This document shows, in pieces, positions 16,528-25,613 of a stretch of 64,000 bases of DNA. Numbering within the stretch: the stretch's first letter is position 1; every line of letters starts with the position of its first letter. Origin of the DNA: JAITVB01 sp031553805 (lineage in GTDB: Bacteria > Bacteroidota > Bacteroidia > Bacteroidales > Rikenellaceae); NCBI GenBank assembly GCA_031553805.1, contig JAVBLC010000017.1:1-64000 (forward strand), read 5' to 3'. The position numbers and the translations under genes are program-made. The notes beneath the pieces were generated by a model. That model searched no databases. It saw only the letters and a program-made list of their open reading frames with translations, and was not told where the DNA came from.

Positions 16528-17985
16528 TCAAGGCCGCGCAACGATCTGTCCTTCCGTGTCAATGGTAAAACGATCCCCCTTTTTGCGCACATTGGCAAAC
16601 CCACCGGGCGAAAACGACCCTGCATCGTCGAATGTGAGCGGAATCACCACCTCGCCCCGCCGGTCGACATACCCGCACTTGCCGTCGCGACGCACATGGG
16701 CCAGGTCGCAACTGAAATCGCCCACGTAATCGAACGCCTGTTTTCCGACCGGATGCCCGCTGCGGTCAAGGAAGCGCCATTTGCCTTCGAACGAGGCGAG
16801 GATCACCCCGTTGTCGGCGATCCACGAAAGGTCTTCGCAGATCGTCGGGACCACTTCCCGCCCTTGCTTGTCGATCAGGCCGAAACATTTGTTTTCCATC
16901 ACGATAGCCAACCCCTCCTCGAAGTCGCCGGCCCAGTCATAGCGCAGCGGGATCGCCACCTCGCCCGAGGGACGGATGTATCCCCATTTCCCGTGGCGCG
17001 AAACGGCTGCCAGCGATTCGCGGAAATCGCCGACCGATCCGAAAGATGCCGTCGGGGCGGATTCCGAGGCTTCTTTTTCTGCCGGTACGGCAGGCACCTC
17101 GTCGGGCAAAAAAGAAAAAATCACCGGATGGTCGCACTCGGCCAGCGCCTGGAGCAGGCCGCATAATTTGCCCGCATCGCCAGATTCACCCCCGGCGCCA
17201 CACACGAACGCCATCATGGCGCAGAGCGGTTCGTTGCCCCGGTTTTCCCCGTTGTTTCGGAGCAGGGCAGCCAGCGTGCGGATGCGCGAGCCGGTGAACA
17301 TCGCTTCGCCGCCACAACGGGCGTACATCGCCGGATGGTGCGACAGCAGGTAAAGCGCCAGCGCCAGGGAGGCCACGGGCAGGTGGTCGCCGCCGCGGGC
17401 TTCGCGCCACCCGTCGTTTCCGGGGACTTTCATCCCGCGGTGGGGACGCAGGTAGCATTCGCCGTCATCGGTCACCAGGATCTGGGCCGGACAGACGTTG
17501 CCGTGGACAAAATCGCCCCGCTCGACCACCTCGGCGGCCATCGCCGTAAAAAGCAGGAAAAGTCGGCGCAACGCTTCCCGGTCGCCGGCGGCACACGCTT
17601 CGGCGATCCGCACCCCGAGGGTTTGCCCGGCGGGATAGCCGATCAGCATCACGTCGCAGGGACGGGATGCCCCGTCGTCGCCGAACACGAGCATCTCGTC
17701 GGGCAACACCCGCAGCGGCAACAGATGGGGTGGGTTTGCCTCACGCAGGTAAGCCGCCGTCCGGAGCGTTTCGCTCAACCGGGCGTCCTTACCCGCCAGA
17801 CGGATGAGCAGTTGATGGCGCTCCCCACCATGTTCGACCTGGAAACTTACAGTTTTGTCGCTGTTGATCCGGTAAACGGGGTTGCCTTCACGGTCGGGCA
17901 GCAGGCGGATGCCGGTGAGCGTCCGGAACCGTCCGGCGGGATTGCCCAGGGTTTCGAGGCAGTTGGCAATGGTGGGATGTTTCAT
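16528..17985 (-). CDS. Pseudokinase with C-terminal WG repeats
   Basis: The 485-residue protein is a paralogue of the kinase two genes upstream; both begin MKHP-I and share the same spacing. The kinase signature has decayed: the catalytic loop HGDVKPDN of the paralogue is HGNVCPAQ here (residues 161-168), and the metal-binding LIDYDGMFVP is YLRPHRGMKVP, so phosphotransfer is very unlikely. After a linker rich in Glu and Ala (about 305-330), residues about 335-480 form WG-type repeats of about 24-46 residues (KWGYIRPSGEVAIPLRYDWAGDFEEGLA, KCGYVDRRGEVVIPL). It lies 13 bp downstream of the VWA gene as the third gene of the operon. A scaffold or sensor role is possible but unproven. Confidence 0.82.
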   Translation of the reverse strand: MKHPTIANCLETLGNPAGRFRTLTGIRLLPDREGNPVYRINSDKTVSFQVEHGGERHQLLIRLAGKDARLSETLRTAAYLREANPPHLLPLRVLPDEMLVFGDDGASRPCDVMLIGYPAGQTLGVRIAEACAAGDREALRRLFLLFTAMAAEVVERGDFVHGNVCPAQILVTDDGECYLRPHRGMKVPGNDGWREARGGDHLPVASLALALYLLSHHPAMYARCGGEAMFTGSRIRTLAALLRNNGENRGNEPLCAMMAFVCGAGGESGDAGKLCGLLQALAECDHPVIFSFLPDEVPAVPAEKEASESAPTASFGSVGDFRESLAAVSRHGKWGYIRPSGEVAIPLRYDWAGDFEEGLAIVMENKCFGLIDKQGREVVPTICEDLSWIADNGVILASFEGKWRFLDRSGHPVGKQAFDYVGDFSCDLAHVRRDGKCGYVDRRGEVVIPLTFDDAGSFSPGGFANVRKKGDRFTIDTEGQIVARP

Positions 17986-17998
17986 ATCGGCAGGTGTT

Positions 17999-18880
17999 TT
18001 AGTCTAACAGGTTGATGCTGACCGTCCCGATGCTGAGCATGCCGATCAGGTCGGTCATCGTGGAGTTGTAACTCATCGTGCGGCTCTGTCCGAATTCGCG
18101 GCGGCCGGTGACTGCGGCGACTTCGTCGTGGAAGATGGCCGGAATAGCGCTCGACAGGCGGAAAAGCAACCGGGCGTAAGGTTTGTCGGGCAAGTCGCCC
18201 TCGGCGGGAAACATCACCCCGGGATCGTCGCCGCCCGGCGAAAGGTGGATATTGACCAGCATTACGCGGCCGCAATCGGCCGACAGTCCTTGGATGCGTT
18301 CGGCCAGCGTGGCGAGTTCTTCGTCGGTGCCGTCGGTCGCTTCGCCGTCGGTGATGTTGATCACGATGGGCGGGAAGCCGCACTGGCCGGCGTGGTCGGC
18401 CACCCACTCGCGCACCGTGTCGTGGGCCTTGGCCAGGGCGGCGCACATCGGCGTCTTACCGATGTGGCACGGGGCGATCCACGCCTTTTGTTCCGCGACC
18501 GAGGTCAGCCGGCGGCCATCCATCAGCACCCGTTCCCGGAAATGCCGCACGGTTTCGACCGGGGCAGCAGCCAGTTCGGCCGGGGTCAGAAAACCACCGC
18601 GCCCCTCGGTGCCGGGCAGCAGCGAGCGCACCTCGTCGCCCCCGTACCCGAAAACCGCCACGTCGAAATAGTCGCGATACCCGTCCTCGCGTTTGCAGCG
18701 GTGAAGGATTTCGCCCAGCAGACCGTTGACGATCGAGGCCACGGCCGCCGATTTCGACAGCGTTTCGTCGTTAAACGTAATTTTCTCTTCCATCGAGCCC
18801 GACTGGTCGATCAGGAAAACAAAGGCCGATGGGCGGTTGCGCGTGATGCGCGGGACGCCCGGCAGGTCATTCCGGTTCAT
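17999..18880 (-). CDS. Von Willebrand factor A domain protein
   Basis: The 293-residue protein is a nearly complete VWA domain. It has a perfect MIDAS start (FLIDQSGSM, D25-S27-S29), a Thr in the second loop (GKTPM) and an Asp in the third (NITDGEATDG). No signal peptide or membrane segment is seen, so it should be cytoplasmic, as in TerY-like proteins and VWA partners of kinases. Its start overlaps the 3' end of the kinase gene by 14 bp and it is followed by the pseudokinase gene after 13 bp, indicating translational coupling within a three-gene operon. Probable role: metal-dependent binding of a partner that the kinase modifies. This is inferred from VWA-kinase gene sets in other bacteria. 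Confidence 0.88.
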   Translation of the reverse strand: MNRNDLPGVPRITRNRPSAFVFLIDQSGSMEEKITFNDETLSKSAAVASIVNGLLGEILHRCKREDGYRDYFDVAVFGYGGDEVRSLLPGTEGRGGFLTPAELAAAPVETVRHFRERVLMDGRRLTSVAEQKAWIAPCHIGKTPMCAALAKAHDTVREWVADHAGQCGFPPIVINITDGEATDGTDEELATLAERIQGLSADCGRVMLVNIHLSPGGDDPGVMFPAEGDLPDKPYARLLFRLSSAIPAIFHDEVAAVTGRREFGQSRTMSYNSTMTDLIGMLSIGTVSINLLD

Positions 18881-20348
18881 AGGTTATTTCGTTTTTGTCG
18901 TTTTTCGTTATGGCAAGTCGCCGCCCGTCGCGTTCCGCTGTGGCCCGGCCTGCACGGAAACCAAAGGCCAGGTCGAATGTGTCGGGGGTGAGCCATTGCC
19001 CCTCCGGGCCGACGTAGCGGTATTTTTCACCGATCTGCACCACGCAAGCTCCTTCGCGGAATCCCGAAACGCTGTCGTAACGGGGCGGAATCGCCCAAGC
19101 GCCGGTGACGTCCAGAAACCCGAACTTTTCCGTTTCCCGGGCCCCGGCCAACCCCTCGCTAAAGGGAAGCGCCTCTTCGTAACGGGCGGGAATGACGAGG
19201 TGTCCTTCGCGGTCGATGTAGCCGAAACGGCGGTTCGTGCGCACTCGGGCACGCCCTTCCCGAAAAGGTTGTACCTCATCGTAGGCCGAGGCGTCGATCG
19301 CCCCCTGTCCGCCGCCGTCGACATAAAACCAGCGGCCGCCCCGTTTCACCGCCGCCAACCCTTCGCTAAAGGGCAGGTTCTCCTCGTAAAGCGCATCCAA
19401 CGGCAGGGCTTCCGGCAGCGCTTCGTCCGACCCTGCCGCCCGGTTGACAAGCAGTTGTAGGAGGTCGGCCAACGGTTCCAGCACCGGGTTGTCCGACGTG
19501 AGTAATCCGGCCAGGGCGTAAAGGGCGTCGCGCCCCTCGTCCAGCCATTTTTCGCGCAATTCTGTCCAAAGCGGATGGCGGCCGGCGAGCAGTTCCTCGG
19601 GATGGAAAAGCAGGTTCTCGCCGTCGTTCCACCGTCCGTAGAGCCCCGGATCACTGGCCAATGCATGGAGGCTGACGCTCAGCAGCGCCAGCGGATAGTC
19701 GTCGATGCGGGCGTCGAAGAACGACCGCTCGCGGGCCGGATGCTGAAACGCTCGTGTTCCCAATTCGGGTGCCGGTTGCCCGGCCAACGCAGGGACGAAC
19801 ATCCCGTCGTAATCGATCAATTTCAGACGACCGTTCGGTGTAACCAATATATTATCGGGTTTCACGTCGCCGTGGGCAAAATCGCTGCAGGCCATCCAGA
19901 GCGCCATCCGGTCGAACGACTGCGCCAGCGCCTGCAACGCTTCACGGTCGCCGTTGTGGCACCGTTCGCGCACCTGCCGCCCGAGGCTTTTCCCCTCGAC
20001 GTAGTCCATCAGCAGCACCGGGTAACGGCCCGCACCGCCCAAAGCGTCGAATACCATCATCTCATCTTCGAGATATCGGAATCCCACCCAGTATTCCGCC
20101 GGATGCTTTTCGAAATAATCGTCGATTTTCTGATGGAGGACCTTGCGTTGAAGATTTTCGCGGGTATAGCACTTCAGGGCGCACATCCGATCCCCGACCG
20201 TCACCCGGAAAACAACCGAATGGTTTCCGGCCGTATAGTCCGGTTCTCCGTGCCGGTCGTGCGCGGGAACGACTTGGTCCAATGTCCCGAACCGCCCCTG
20301 GGGATGGAGCATCGTTTCGTAATAGTGGCTGATGTTTGGGTGTTTCAT
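18867..20348 (-). CDS. Serine/threonine-type protein kinase with C-terminal WG repeats
   Basis: With the start at MKHPNISHYY the protein has 493 residues; an upstream in-frame ATG would add 37 residues lacking kinase character. The kinase features are intact: the putative ATP-binding Lys in CALKCY (K59), the hinge VLLMDYVEGK, the catalytic loop HGDVKPDN (D161, K163, N166) and the metal-binding LIDYDGMF (D179). From about residue 330 there are about four WG-type repeats (RWFYVDGGGQGAIDASAYDEVQPFREGRA, RFGYIDREGHLVIPARYEEALPFSEGLA). It should phosphorylate Ser/Thr in a partner protein in the cytoplasm, and the repeats may bind ligand or substrate. It is the first gene of the kinase-VWA-pseudokinase operon. 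Confidence 0.88.
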   Translation of the reverse strand: MKHPNISHYYETMLHPQGRFGTLDQVVPAHDRHGEPDYTAGNHSVVFRVTVGDRMCALKCYTRENLQRKVLHQKIDDYFEKHPAEYWVGFRYLEDEMMVFDALGGAGRYPVLLMDYVEGKSLGRQVRERCHNGDREALQALAQSFDRMALWMACSDFAHGDVKPDNILVTPNGRLKLIDYDGMFVPALAGQPAPELGTRAFQHPARERSFFDARIDDYPLALLSVSLHALASDPGLYGRWNDGENLLFHPEELLAGRHPLWTELREKWLDEGRDALYALAGLLTSDNPVLEPLADLLQLLVNRAAGSDEALPEALPLDALYEENLPFSEGLAAVKRGGRWFYVDGGGQGAIDASAYDEVQPFREGRARVRTNRRFGYIDREGHLVIPARYEEALPFSEGLAGARETEKFGFLDVTGAWAIPPRYDSVSGFREGACVVQIGEKYRYVGPEGQWLTPDTFDLAFGFRAGRATAERDGRRLAITKNDKNEITYEPE

Positions 20349-20466
20349 GGCGGAAACAGGCGGAATAATGTCCAAAAATAGACAATTTTCGGTTTGTTTT
20401 ATCCGGCAGGATGCGAAAACCCGTCGCCGGAGAATATCCGACTCCTGCGCGGGACGCACTAAAGAT

Positions 20467-20490
20467 GCGCGGCGGGTTTGCCTGCCGCGC
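20467..20490. repeat. GC-rich hairpin of the intergenic palindrome family (Z type)
   Basis: Arms GCGCGGCGGG (20467-20476) and CCTGCCGCGC (20481-20490) pair with one wobble around TTTG. Similar hairpins lie at 45414-45439 and 52183-52206 inside the other palindrome clusters. Just to the right, 20528-20585 (GGAACCGGAACGAGGCGGA...) looks like a diverged copy of the flank sequence in those clusters. Confidence 0.55.
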
Positions 20491-20632
20491 TATGTTTACC
20501 GGCAAGTCCAACGCTGGCAGAATTCGTTTAGGAACCGGAACGAGGCGGACCTCCGCGAAGCTGAAACCGCGCTTTCGCAGAGGGACTTTGCATTGAAAAA
20601 GGCGTTACTGTGCGAGGGCACCAAATTTTTCA

Positions 20633-20697
20633 TATCTTTGTCGTAATAAAGTAAAGGCTCCGAGTGCCGGGAAGCGCCCGGGCGCCGGGAGGCACTC
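20633..20697 (+). promoter_or_regulatory. pdxA promoter −7 box and leader hairpin
   Basis: TATCTTTG (20633-20640) fits the Bacteroidetes −7 box; no good −33 TTG is seen at the right distance. The leader contains nested inverted repeats: GAGTGCC (20662-20668) with GGCACTC (20691-20697), and the palindrome GCGCCCGGGCGC (20674-20685) inside. The ATG is 17 nt after the hairpin. Confidence 0.5.
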
Positions 20698-20713
20698 TAT
20701 CAATCTGACTTCT

Positions 20714-21814
20714 ATGAGCGAATATAAAATAAAAGTGGGGATCACCCACGGCGATATCAACGGCATCGGTTACGAAACGATCATTAAAGCTTTCCTCGAT
20801 CCGCGGATGGCCGAATTGTTCACCCCGGTCGTCTACGGCTCGGCCAAGGTGGCCGGCGTACACAAAAAGTACATCCCGGAATCGGACGCCCTGTCGTTCA
20901 ACCAGATCCGTACAGCCGCAGAAGCTAACTCGAAGCGGGTGAACCTGATCACGTGCGTCGATGATAATGTAAAGGTCGACATAGGGCAGGCGACGGTTTT
21001 CGGCGGACAATGCGCCGTGGCTGCGCTGAGCGCTGCGACGAAAGACCTGCGCGACGGGGCGATCGACGTGCTGGTCACCTCGCCCATCAACAAGGCTGTG
21101 GTACAGGGCCAGGATTTTCCGTTTACCGGCCACACCGAATACCTGGCCGCGCAGTTCGAGGAATCGGAACCGCTGATGATGATGGTCAGCGACACGATGC
21201 GCGTGGGGCTGGTGACGATCCACCTGCCGCTGGCCGAAGTGGCCGGACAGGTCACCACCGAACTGATCCTGAAAAAATTACGGGCGTTGAAACGTTCGCT
21301 CGTGCGCGATTTCGGGATTGTCGAGCCGCGCATCGCCGTGCTGGCCCTCAACCCCCACGCGGGCGACGAAGGGCTGCTGGGCAAGGAAGAAATCGAGATT
21401 ATCAAGCCCGCCCTCGTTTCGGCGGCCGACGAACGCATCCTGGCCTTCGGCCCCTTTGCTGCCGACGGGTTCTTCGGATCGGGGGGCTATGCGAAATACG
21501 ATGCCGTGCTGGCGATGTACCACGACCAGGGCCTGGCACCGTTCAAAGCGCTCTCGGGCGAAACGGGGGTCAACTTCACCGCCGGCCTGTCGATCGTGCG
21601 CACCAGCCCGGCCCATGGAGTGGCATACGATATTGCGGGACAGGGTGTTGCCGACGAATCGTCGTTGCGTGCGGCCCTCTACCTGGCGACCGACATCTGG
21701 CGCAACCGCCGGATTTACGAAGAGATCTCGGCCAACCCGTTGAAAAAAGCGGTCTTCGACCGCAACGAAAGGGACGAGTCGATCAAGGACATTCCCGAAC
21801 CGGCGGGCGAATAA
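20714..21814 (+). CDS. pdxA: 4-hydroxythreonine-4-phosphate dehydrogenase
   Basis: The 366-residue protein matches PdxA from end to end: ITHGDINGIGYE at the start, SPINKAVVQ, the metal-site region FTGHTEYLA with its His, LNPHAGDEGLLGKEE and AMYHDQGLAPFKAL with the third metal-ligand His. It oxidises 4-phosphohydroxy-L-threonine with NAD as part of pyridoxal phosphate synthesis. It is 20-40 residues longer than the E. coli enzyme, mostly in a polar C-terminal tail. It precedes the 7TM-HD gene by 108 bp on the same strand. Confidence 0.97.
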   Translation: MSEYKIKVGITHGDINGIGYETIIKAFLDPRMAELFTPVVYGSAKVAGVHKKYIPESDALSFNQIRTAAEANSKRVNLITCVDDNVKVDIGQATVFGGQCAVAALSAATKDLRDGAIDVLVTSPINKAVVQGQDFPFTGHTEYLAAQFEESEPLMMMVSDTMRVGLVTIHLPLAEVAGQVTTELILKKLRALKRSLVRDFGIVEPRIAVLALNPHAGDEGLLGKEEIEIIKPALVSAADERILAFGPFAADGFFGSGGYAKYDAVLAMYHDQGLAPFKALSGETGVNFTAGLSIVRTSPAHGVAYDIAGQGVADESSLRAALYLATDIWRNRRIYEEISANPLKKAVFDRNERDESIKDIPEPAGE

Positions 21815-21922
21815 CGACGTTTTCCGGCCGGGACGATCCCGCACGGTTTTTGCCGGAATCCACATAGTCCGTTCCTGTTGCGGCACGGGCCTGTTTTTCT
21901 GTGATCCTTAGCTTACTGGCCG

Positions 21923-24013
21923 ATGAACTCAAAAAACACCCTCTTTACGCTCGTCCTCTTTTTCCTGGCGGCGGTGGCCATTGCGCTGCTGATCCCCTCG
22001 CGCGGGCTTTACCTGGAAACGTTCCGGGTGGGCGAGCCCTGGCGCGGCGAAACGCTCATGGCCCCGTTCGATTTCCCGATCCAGAAGACCGAGGCCGAAA
22101 TGCTGGCCGACCGACGCGAGGCCGAAAACCACTATATCCCTGTTTACAGCTACGACACGACGGTCTCGGAACGTCGTATCACGCAGGTAATCAGTGATTT
22201 CAAAATTTCTCCTCAAGCTCTCGACGTCGGCACGGTGTGGGACGGGTTGCAGCAGGAGACGATCGACGACCAGCAGGCCTACGGGGTGACGATCGAACGC
22301 GCCCTGCGCCAAATCTACACGAAAGGCGTGGCGGCCAACCTCAACCGGAGCGCGGTGGGCGACCGGACGCCGCTTACCTACATCCGCGTGAACAAAAACG
22401 CGATCCTCTCGACCCGGTCAACCGACGAAGTATACACGATCGCCACCGCAAAAGCCTACCTGTTAAAGGCGTTGGCCCCGGTCACCGAACGGGTGGCCTC
22501 CCTCCGCGACCGGCCCGCCCCGGAGGTCGACCTCGACCGCTACCTGGCCCCCAACCTGATCTACGACGAAGCGCTTAACGCCGAGATCCGCGATCGCGAA
22601 ATGCGCAACGTCGCCGCCACGAAAGGTATAGTGCACCAAAACGAACTGATCGTCAGTCACAAACAAGTAGTCGACACCGAAACGTTCAGCAAACTCTCTT
22701 CGCTCAAGACCGAGTACGAAACCCGGTTGGGCGGCGGCGACAGTTATCCGTGGGTGTTGGCCGGGCATTTCATCTGCACGCTTATTCTGCTGACGCTCAT
22801 CCTGTTGTTCCTCTACTATTTTCAGCCGGGATTTTTCGGGCGCAAGCGCAACGTCATTTTCCTGTTGCTGCTTTACGGGATGATGATCGTGCTCTGCGCG
22901 ATGATGGCGCGTACTGAAACGTTAAGTGTCTACCTGATTCCCTTTGCGATCGTTCCGATCTACCTGTTGACGTTCTATGACGTCCGGTTGGCTATTTTCG
23001 CCCAGATCATCCTGCTGCTGCTCTGCTCGCTGATGGTGGCCAAACCGCTCGAATTTTTCTTCGTCAACTTCGTGGCGGGGGTGATCGGGGTCTTCGTCGT
23101 GGGCCGCTCTTACCGGCGCGAGGGGATCTTCATGGCGGCCGGGGCGATTTTCCTGAGCTACGTGGTGATCTATGCCGTAATGGCGCTGATCCAATACGGG
23201 ACGCTGGCCCAGATCAACCCGTGGAGTTTCGTCTGGTTCGGGGTCAACACGCTGTTGTTCCTCGGAATGTACCAGCTGTTGTATGTGATCGAAAAGGGAT
23301 TCGGATTTGTGTCCGACGTGTCGTTGCTCGAACTGTGCGACACGAACCAACCGTTGCTGCTCGAACTGGCCCACAAGGCGCCCGGCACGTTCCAGCACTC
23401 GCTCCAGGTAGCCAACCTGGCCGAGGCGGCGGCCAAGGAGATCGGCGCCAATCCGCTGCTGGTGCGCACCGGCGCCCTCTACCACGACATCGGCAAGATC
23501 GACAACCCCAACTATTTCATCGAAAACAATACCGGCACGTTCAACCCCCACGACGACATCACGATCGCCGAAAGCGTCGACATCATCCGCAAACATGTCA
23601 CCGACGGCGTGATCCTGGCCCGCAAGCAGGGCATCCCCTCGGTGATCGTCAATTTCATCACCGGCCACCACGGCGACTCGCTGATCTACTATTTCTACGC
23701 CGCTTACAAGGAGAAATACGGTGAGGCCGACGAGGCAAAATTCCGTTATCCGGGGCCGCATCCGATGGGGCGCGAGGTGTCGATCTGCATGATGGCCGAC
23801 GCCGTGGAGGCCGCTTCACGCAGCCTGACCAACTACACGGCCGAGGTGGTCGACGAGTTAGTCGACCGGATCATCGACACCCAGATCCGCGACAACCAAT
23901 TCTCGGATTCGGAACTCGCCTTTCGCGACATCGACCGGATCAAGCGGGTCTTTAAGAACAAGCTGACCAACATTTATCACATCCGGATCAGTTATCCCGC
24001 GCGGCCGGAATAA
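21923..24013 (+). CDS. pgpH: 7TM-HD protein, probable cyclic-dinucleotide phosphodiesterase (PgpH/YqfF type)
   Basis: The 696-residue protein has an N-terminal membrane anchor (residues 8-25), an extracytoplasmic 7TMR-HDED-type domain (about 30-270), a block of about seven membrane segments (about 275-470) and a cytoplasmic HD domain. HD residues are visible in HSLQVANLAEAA (about residue 492) and ALYHDIGKIDNP (about 520), with further His residues in FNPHDDITIAES and FITGHHGDS. This order is that of PgpH, which hydrolyses c-di-AMP in Gram-positive bacteria. In Bacteroidetes the activity is inferred. It is probably transcribed with pdxA or from an unrecognised start upstream. Confidence 0.92.
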   Translation: MNSKNTLFTLVLFFLAAVAIALLIPSRGLYLETFRVGEPWRGETLMAPFDFPIQKTEAEMLADRREAENHYIPVYSYDTTVSERRITQVISDFKISPQALDVGTVWDGLQQETIDDQQAYGVTIERALRQIYTKGVAANLNRSAVGDRTPLTYIRVNKNAILSTRSTDEVYTIATAKAYLLKALAPVTERVASLRDRPAPEVDLDRYLAPNLIYDEALNAEIRDREMRNVAATKGIVHQNELIVSHKQVVDTETFSKLSSLKTEYETRLGGGDSYPWVLAGHFICTLILLTLILLFLYYFQPGFFGRKRNVIFLLLLYGMMIVLCAMMARTETLSVYLIPFAIVPIYLLTFYDVRLAIFAQIILLLLCSLMVAKPLEFFFVNFVAGVIGVFVVGRSYRREGIFMAAGAIFLSYVVIYAVMALIQYGTLAQINPWSFVWFGVNTLLFLGMYQLLYVIEKGFGFVSDVSLLELCDTNQPLLLELAHKAPGTFQHSLQVANLAEAAAKEIGANPLLVRTGALYHDIGKIDNPNYFIENNTGTFNPHDDITIAESVDIIRKHVTDGVILARKQGIPSVIVNFITGHHGDSLIYYFYAAYKEKYGEADEAKFRYPGPHPMGREVSICMMADAVEAASRSLTNYTAEVVDELVDRIIDTQIRDNQFSDSELAFRDIDRIKRVFKNKLTNIYHIRISYPARPE

Positions 24014-24069
24014 TCGGGGGTGGGAAATGGGAACGGCCGGCTTGCGGAAAAGGGGTGTTTGTCCTGCCG

Positions 24070-24140
24070 TTGACCGGGAGTCCCGAATTTCCGTTATCTT
24101 TGTCCGCGCAGAGGTGCCTTCCGATGCCCGGGAGGCGCCT
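24070..24140 (+). promoter_or_regulatory. miaB promoter and leader hairpin
   Basis: TTG (24070-24072) and TATCTTTG (24095-24102) are 22 bp apart. The leader then carries AGGTGCC (24112-24118) and GGCGCCT (24134-24140), a 7-bp stem with wobble. Translation starts 25 nt later at ATG 24166. Confidence 0.55.
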
Positions 24141-24165
24141 TTGCACCGAAAAATTCTGTAAAATA

Positions 24166-25527
24166 ATGGTAACTCTTTCTACCGTGAAACCGGTGGCCGG
24201 CCGGGGCGAAAAGGTATATATCGAAACCTACGGCTGCCAGATGAACGTCAACGACAGCGAGGTGGTGCTCTCGATCCTCCGCGGCGAGGGGTACGAGCAT
24301 ACCCCCGAACTGGCGCAGGCCGACATCGTCCTGGTCAATACCTGCTCGATCCGCGACAACGCCGAGCAGCGCATCTGGAACCGCCTGAACGAATTCAAAT
24401 CCCATAAACGGCGCAAACCCGCCCTGCTGGTCGGCATCATCGGCTGCATGGCCGAGCGCCTGAAAGAACAACTCCTCGAGAAGGAACAGTTGGTCGACCT
24501 GGTGGTAGGGCCCGACGCCTACCGCGACCTGCCGGGGCTGATCCGTACTGCCGCCGGGGGGCAGAAAGCGGTCAACGTGCTGCTGTCGCAGGAAGAAACC
24601 TACGCCGAGATCTCGCCTGTGCGCCTCGACCCGAACGGGGTGACGGCCTTCGTGTCGATCATGCGCGGGTGCAACAATATGTGCGCCTACTGCGTGGTGC
24701 CCTACACCCGCGGGGCCGAGCGCAGCCGCGATCCGCAAACCATCGTCCGCGAGGTCGAAGAGCTGGTGGCCAACGGTTACAAAGAGGTCACCCTGTTGGG
24801 GCAGAACGTAAATTCTTACCGCTGGGAAGACGGGGCGGCGGCCGTCGATTTCCCGCGCCTGTTGGAAACGGTGGCCGGTGTCAGCCCGCAGCTGCGGGTG
24901 CGCTTTGCTACGTCCCACCCCAAAGACCTGAGCGACGAGGTGCTGCACGTGATGGAGCGCCATCCCAACCTTTGCCGCCACATCCATTTGCCCGCCCAAT
25001 CGGGCAGCAGCGTCGTGCTCGAGCGGATGAACCGCAAATACACCCGCGAGTGGTACCTGGAACGGATCGCCGCCATCAAACGGATTTTGCCCGACTGCGC
25101 CGTTTCGACCGACCTGATTGCCGGTTTTTGTGGTGAAACGGAGGAAGACCATGTGCATACCCTTTCGCTGATGCGCGAGGTGGGCTATGAATTTGCCTAT
25201 ATGTTCAACTACTCGGAGCGTCCCGGCACGAAAGCCGCCCGCCACTATCCGGACGGTGTGCCGGCCGATGAAAAGACCCGTCGCCTGACCGAGATCATCG
25301 CCCTGCAAAACGAACTTTCGCTGGCGAGCAACCGTCGCGACGTGGGCAAAACGGTCGAAGTGCTGGTCGAAGGGGTGTCGAAGCGCAACAAGGACGAACT
25401 CTTCGGCCGCAATTCGCAGAACAAGGTGGTAGTCTTCCCGGCGGCGGGCCACGGCGTGGGCGACTACGTGCGGGTGACAGTCACCGGTTGCAGCTCGGCC
25501 ACGCTCCTGGGGGCTGTCGAACTGTAG
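24166..25527 (+). CDS. miaB: tRNA-2-methylthio-N6-dimethylallyladenosine synthase MiaB
   Basis: The start chosen at 24166 follows the promoter and leader hairpin; an upstream in-frame ATG lies before the −7 box and cannot be used from this promoter. The 453-residue protein has the UPF0004 domain with cluster ligands (YIETYGCQMN, NTCSIRDN, GCMAER), the radical-SAM core with RGCNNMCAYCVVPYTRG (CxxxCxxC), and a C-terminal TRAM domain (about 385-453). It thiomethylates i6A37 of tRNAs using two 4Fe-4S clusters. A strong terminator follows 35 bp after the stop. Confidence 0.97.
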   Translation: MVTLSTVKPVAGRGEKVYIETYGCQMNVNDSEVVLSILRGEGYEHTPELAQADIVLVNTCSIRDNAEQRIWNRLNEFKSHKRRKPALLVGIIGCMAERLKEQLLEKEQLVDLVVGPDAYRDLPGLIRTAAGGQKAVNVLLSQEETYAEISPVRLDPNGVTAFVSIMRGCNNMCAYCVVPYTRGAERSRDPQTIVREVEELVANGYKEVTLLGQNVNSYRWEDGAAAVDFPRLLETVAGVSPQLRVRFATSHPKDLSDEVLHVMERHPNLCRHIHLPAQSGSSVVLERMNRKYTREWYLERIAAIKRILPDCAVSTDLIAGFCGETEEDHVHTLSLMREVGYEFAYMFNYSERPGTKAARHYPDGVPADEKTRRLTEIIALQNELSLASNRRDVGKTVEVLVEGVSKRNKDELFGRNSQNKVVVFPAAGHGVGDYVRVTVTGCSSATLLGAVEL

Positions 25528-25562
25528 CAGAAGGAAACCGGAGCGTATTCGGAACAACGGAC

Positions 25563-25598
25563 AAAAAAACGGGCAGCCTCAGGCTGCCCGTTTTTTGC
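25563..25598. terminator. Bidirectional intrinsic terminator between miaB and a convergent gene
   Basis: AAAAAA-CGGGCAGCCT and AGGCTGCCCG-TTTTTT form a 10-bp GC-rich stem with a tiny loop and A/T tails on both sides, suiting the convergent genes around it. Confidence 0.9.
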
Positions 25599-25613
25599 AT
25601 TGAAAATTCCGCA

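Noticed and set aside
24094..25557. 487-codon open frame on the minus strand
   Set aside because: Antisense to miaB, without recognisable motifs.
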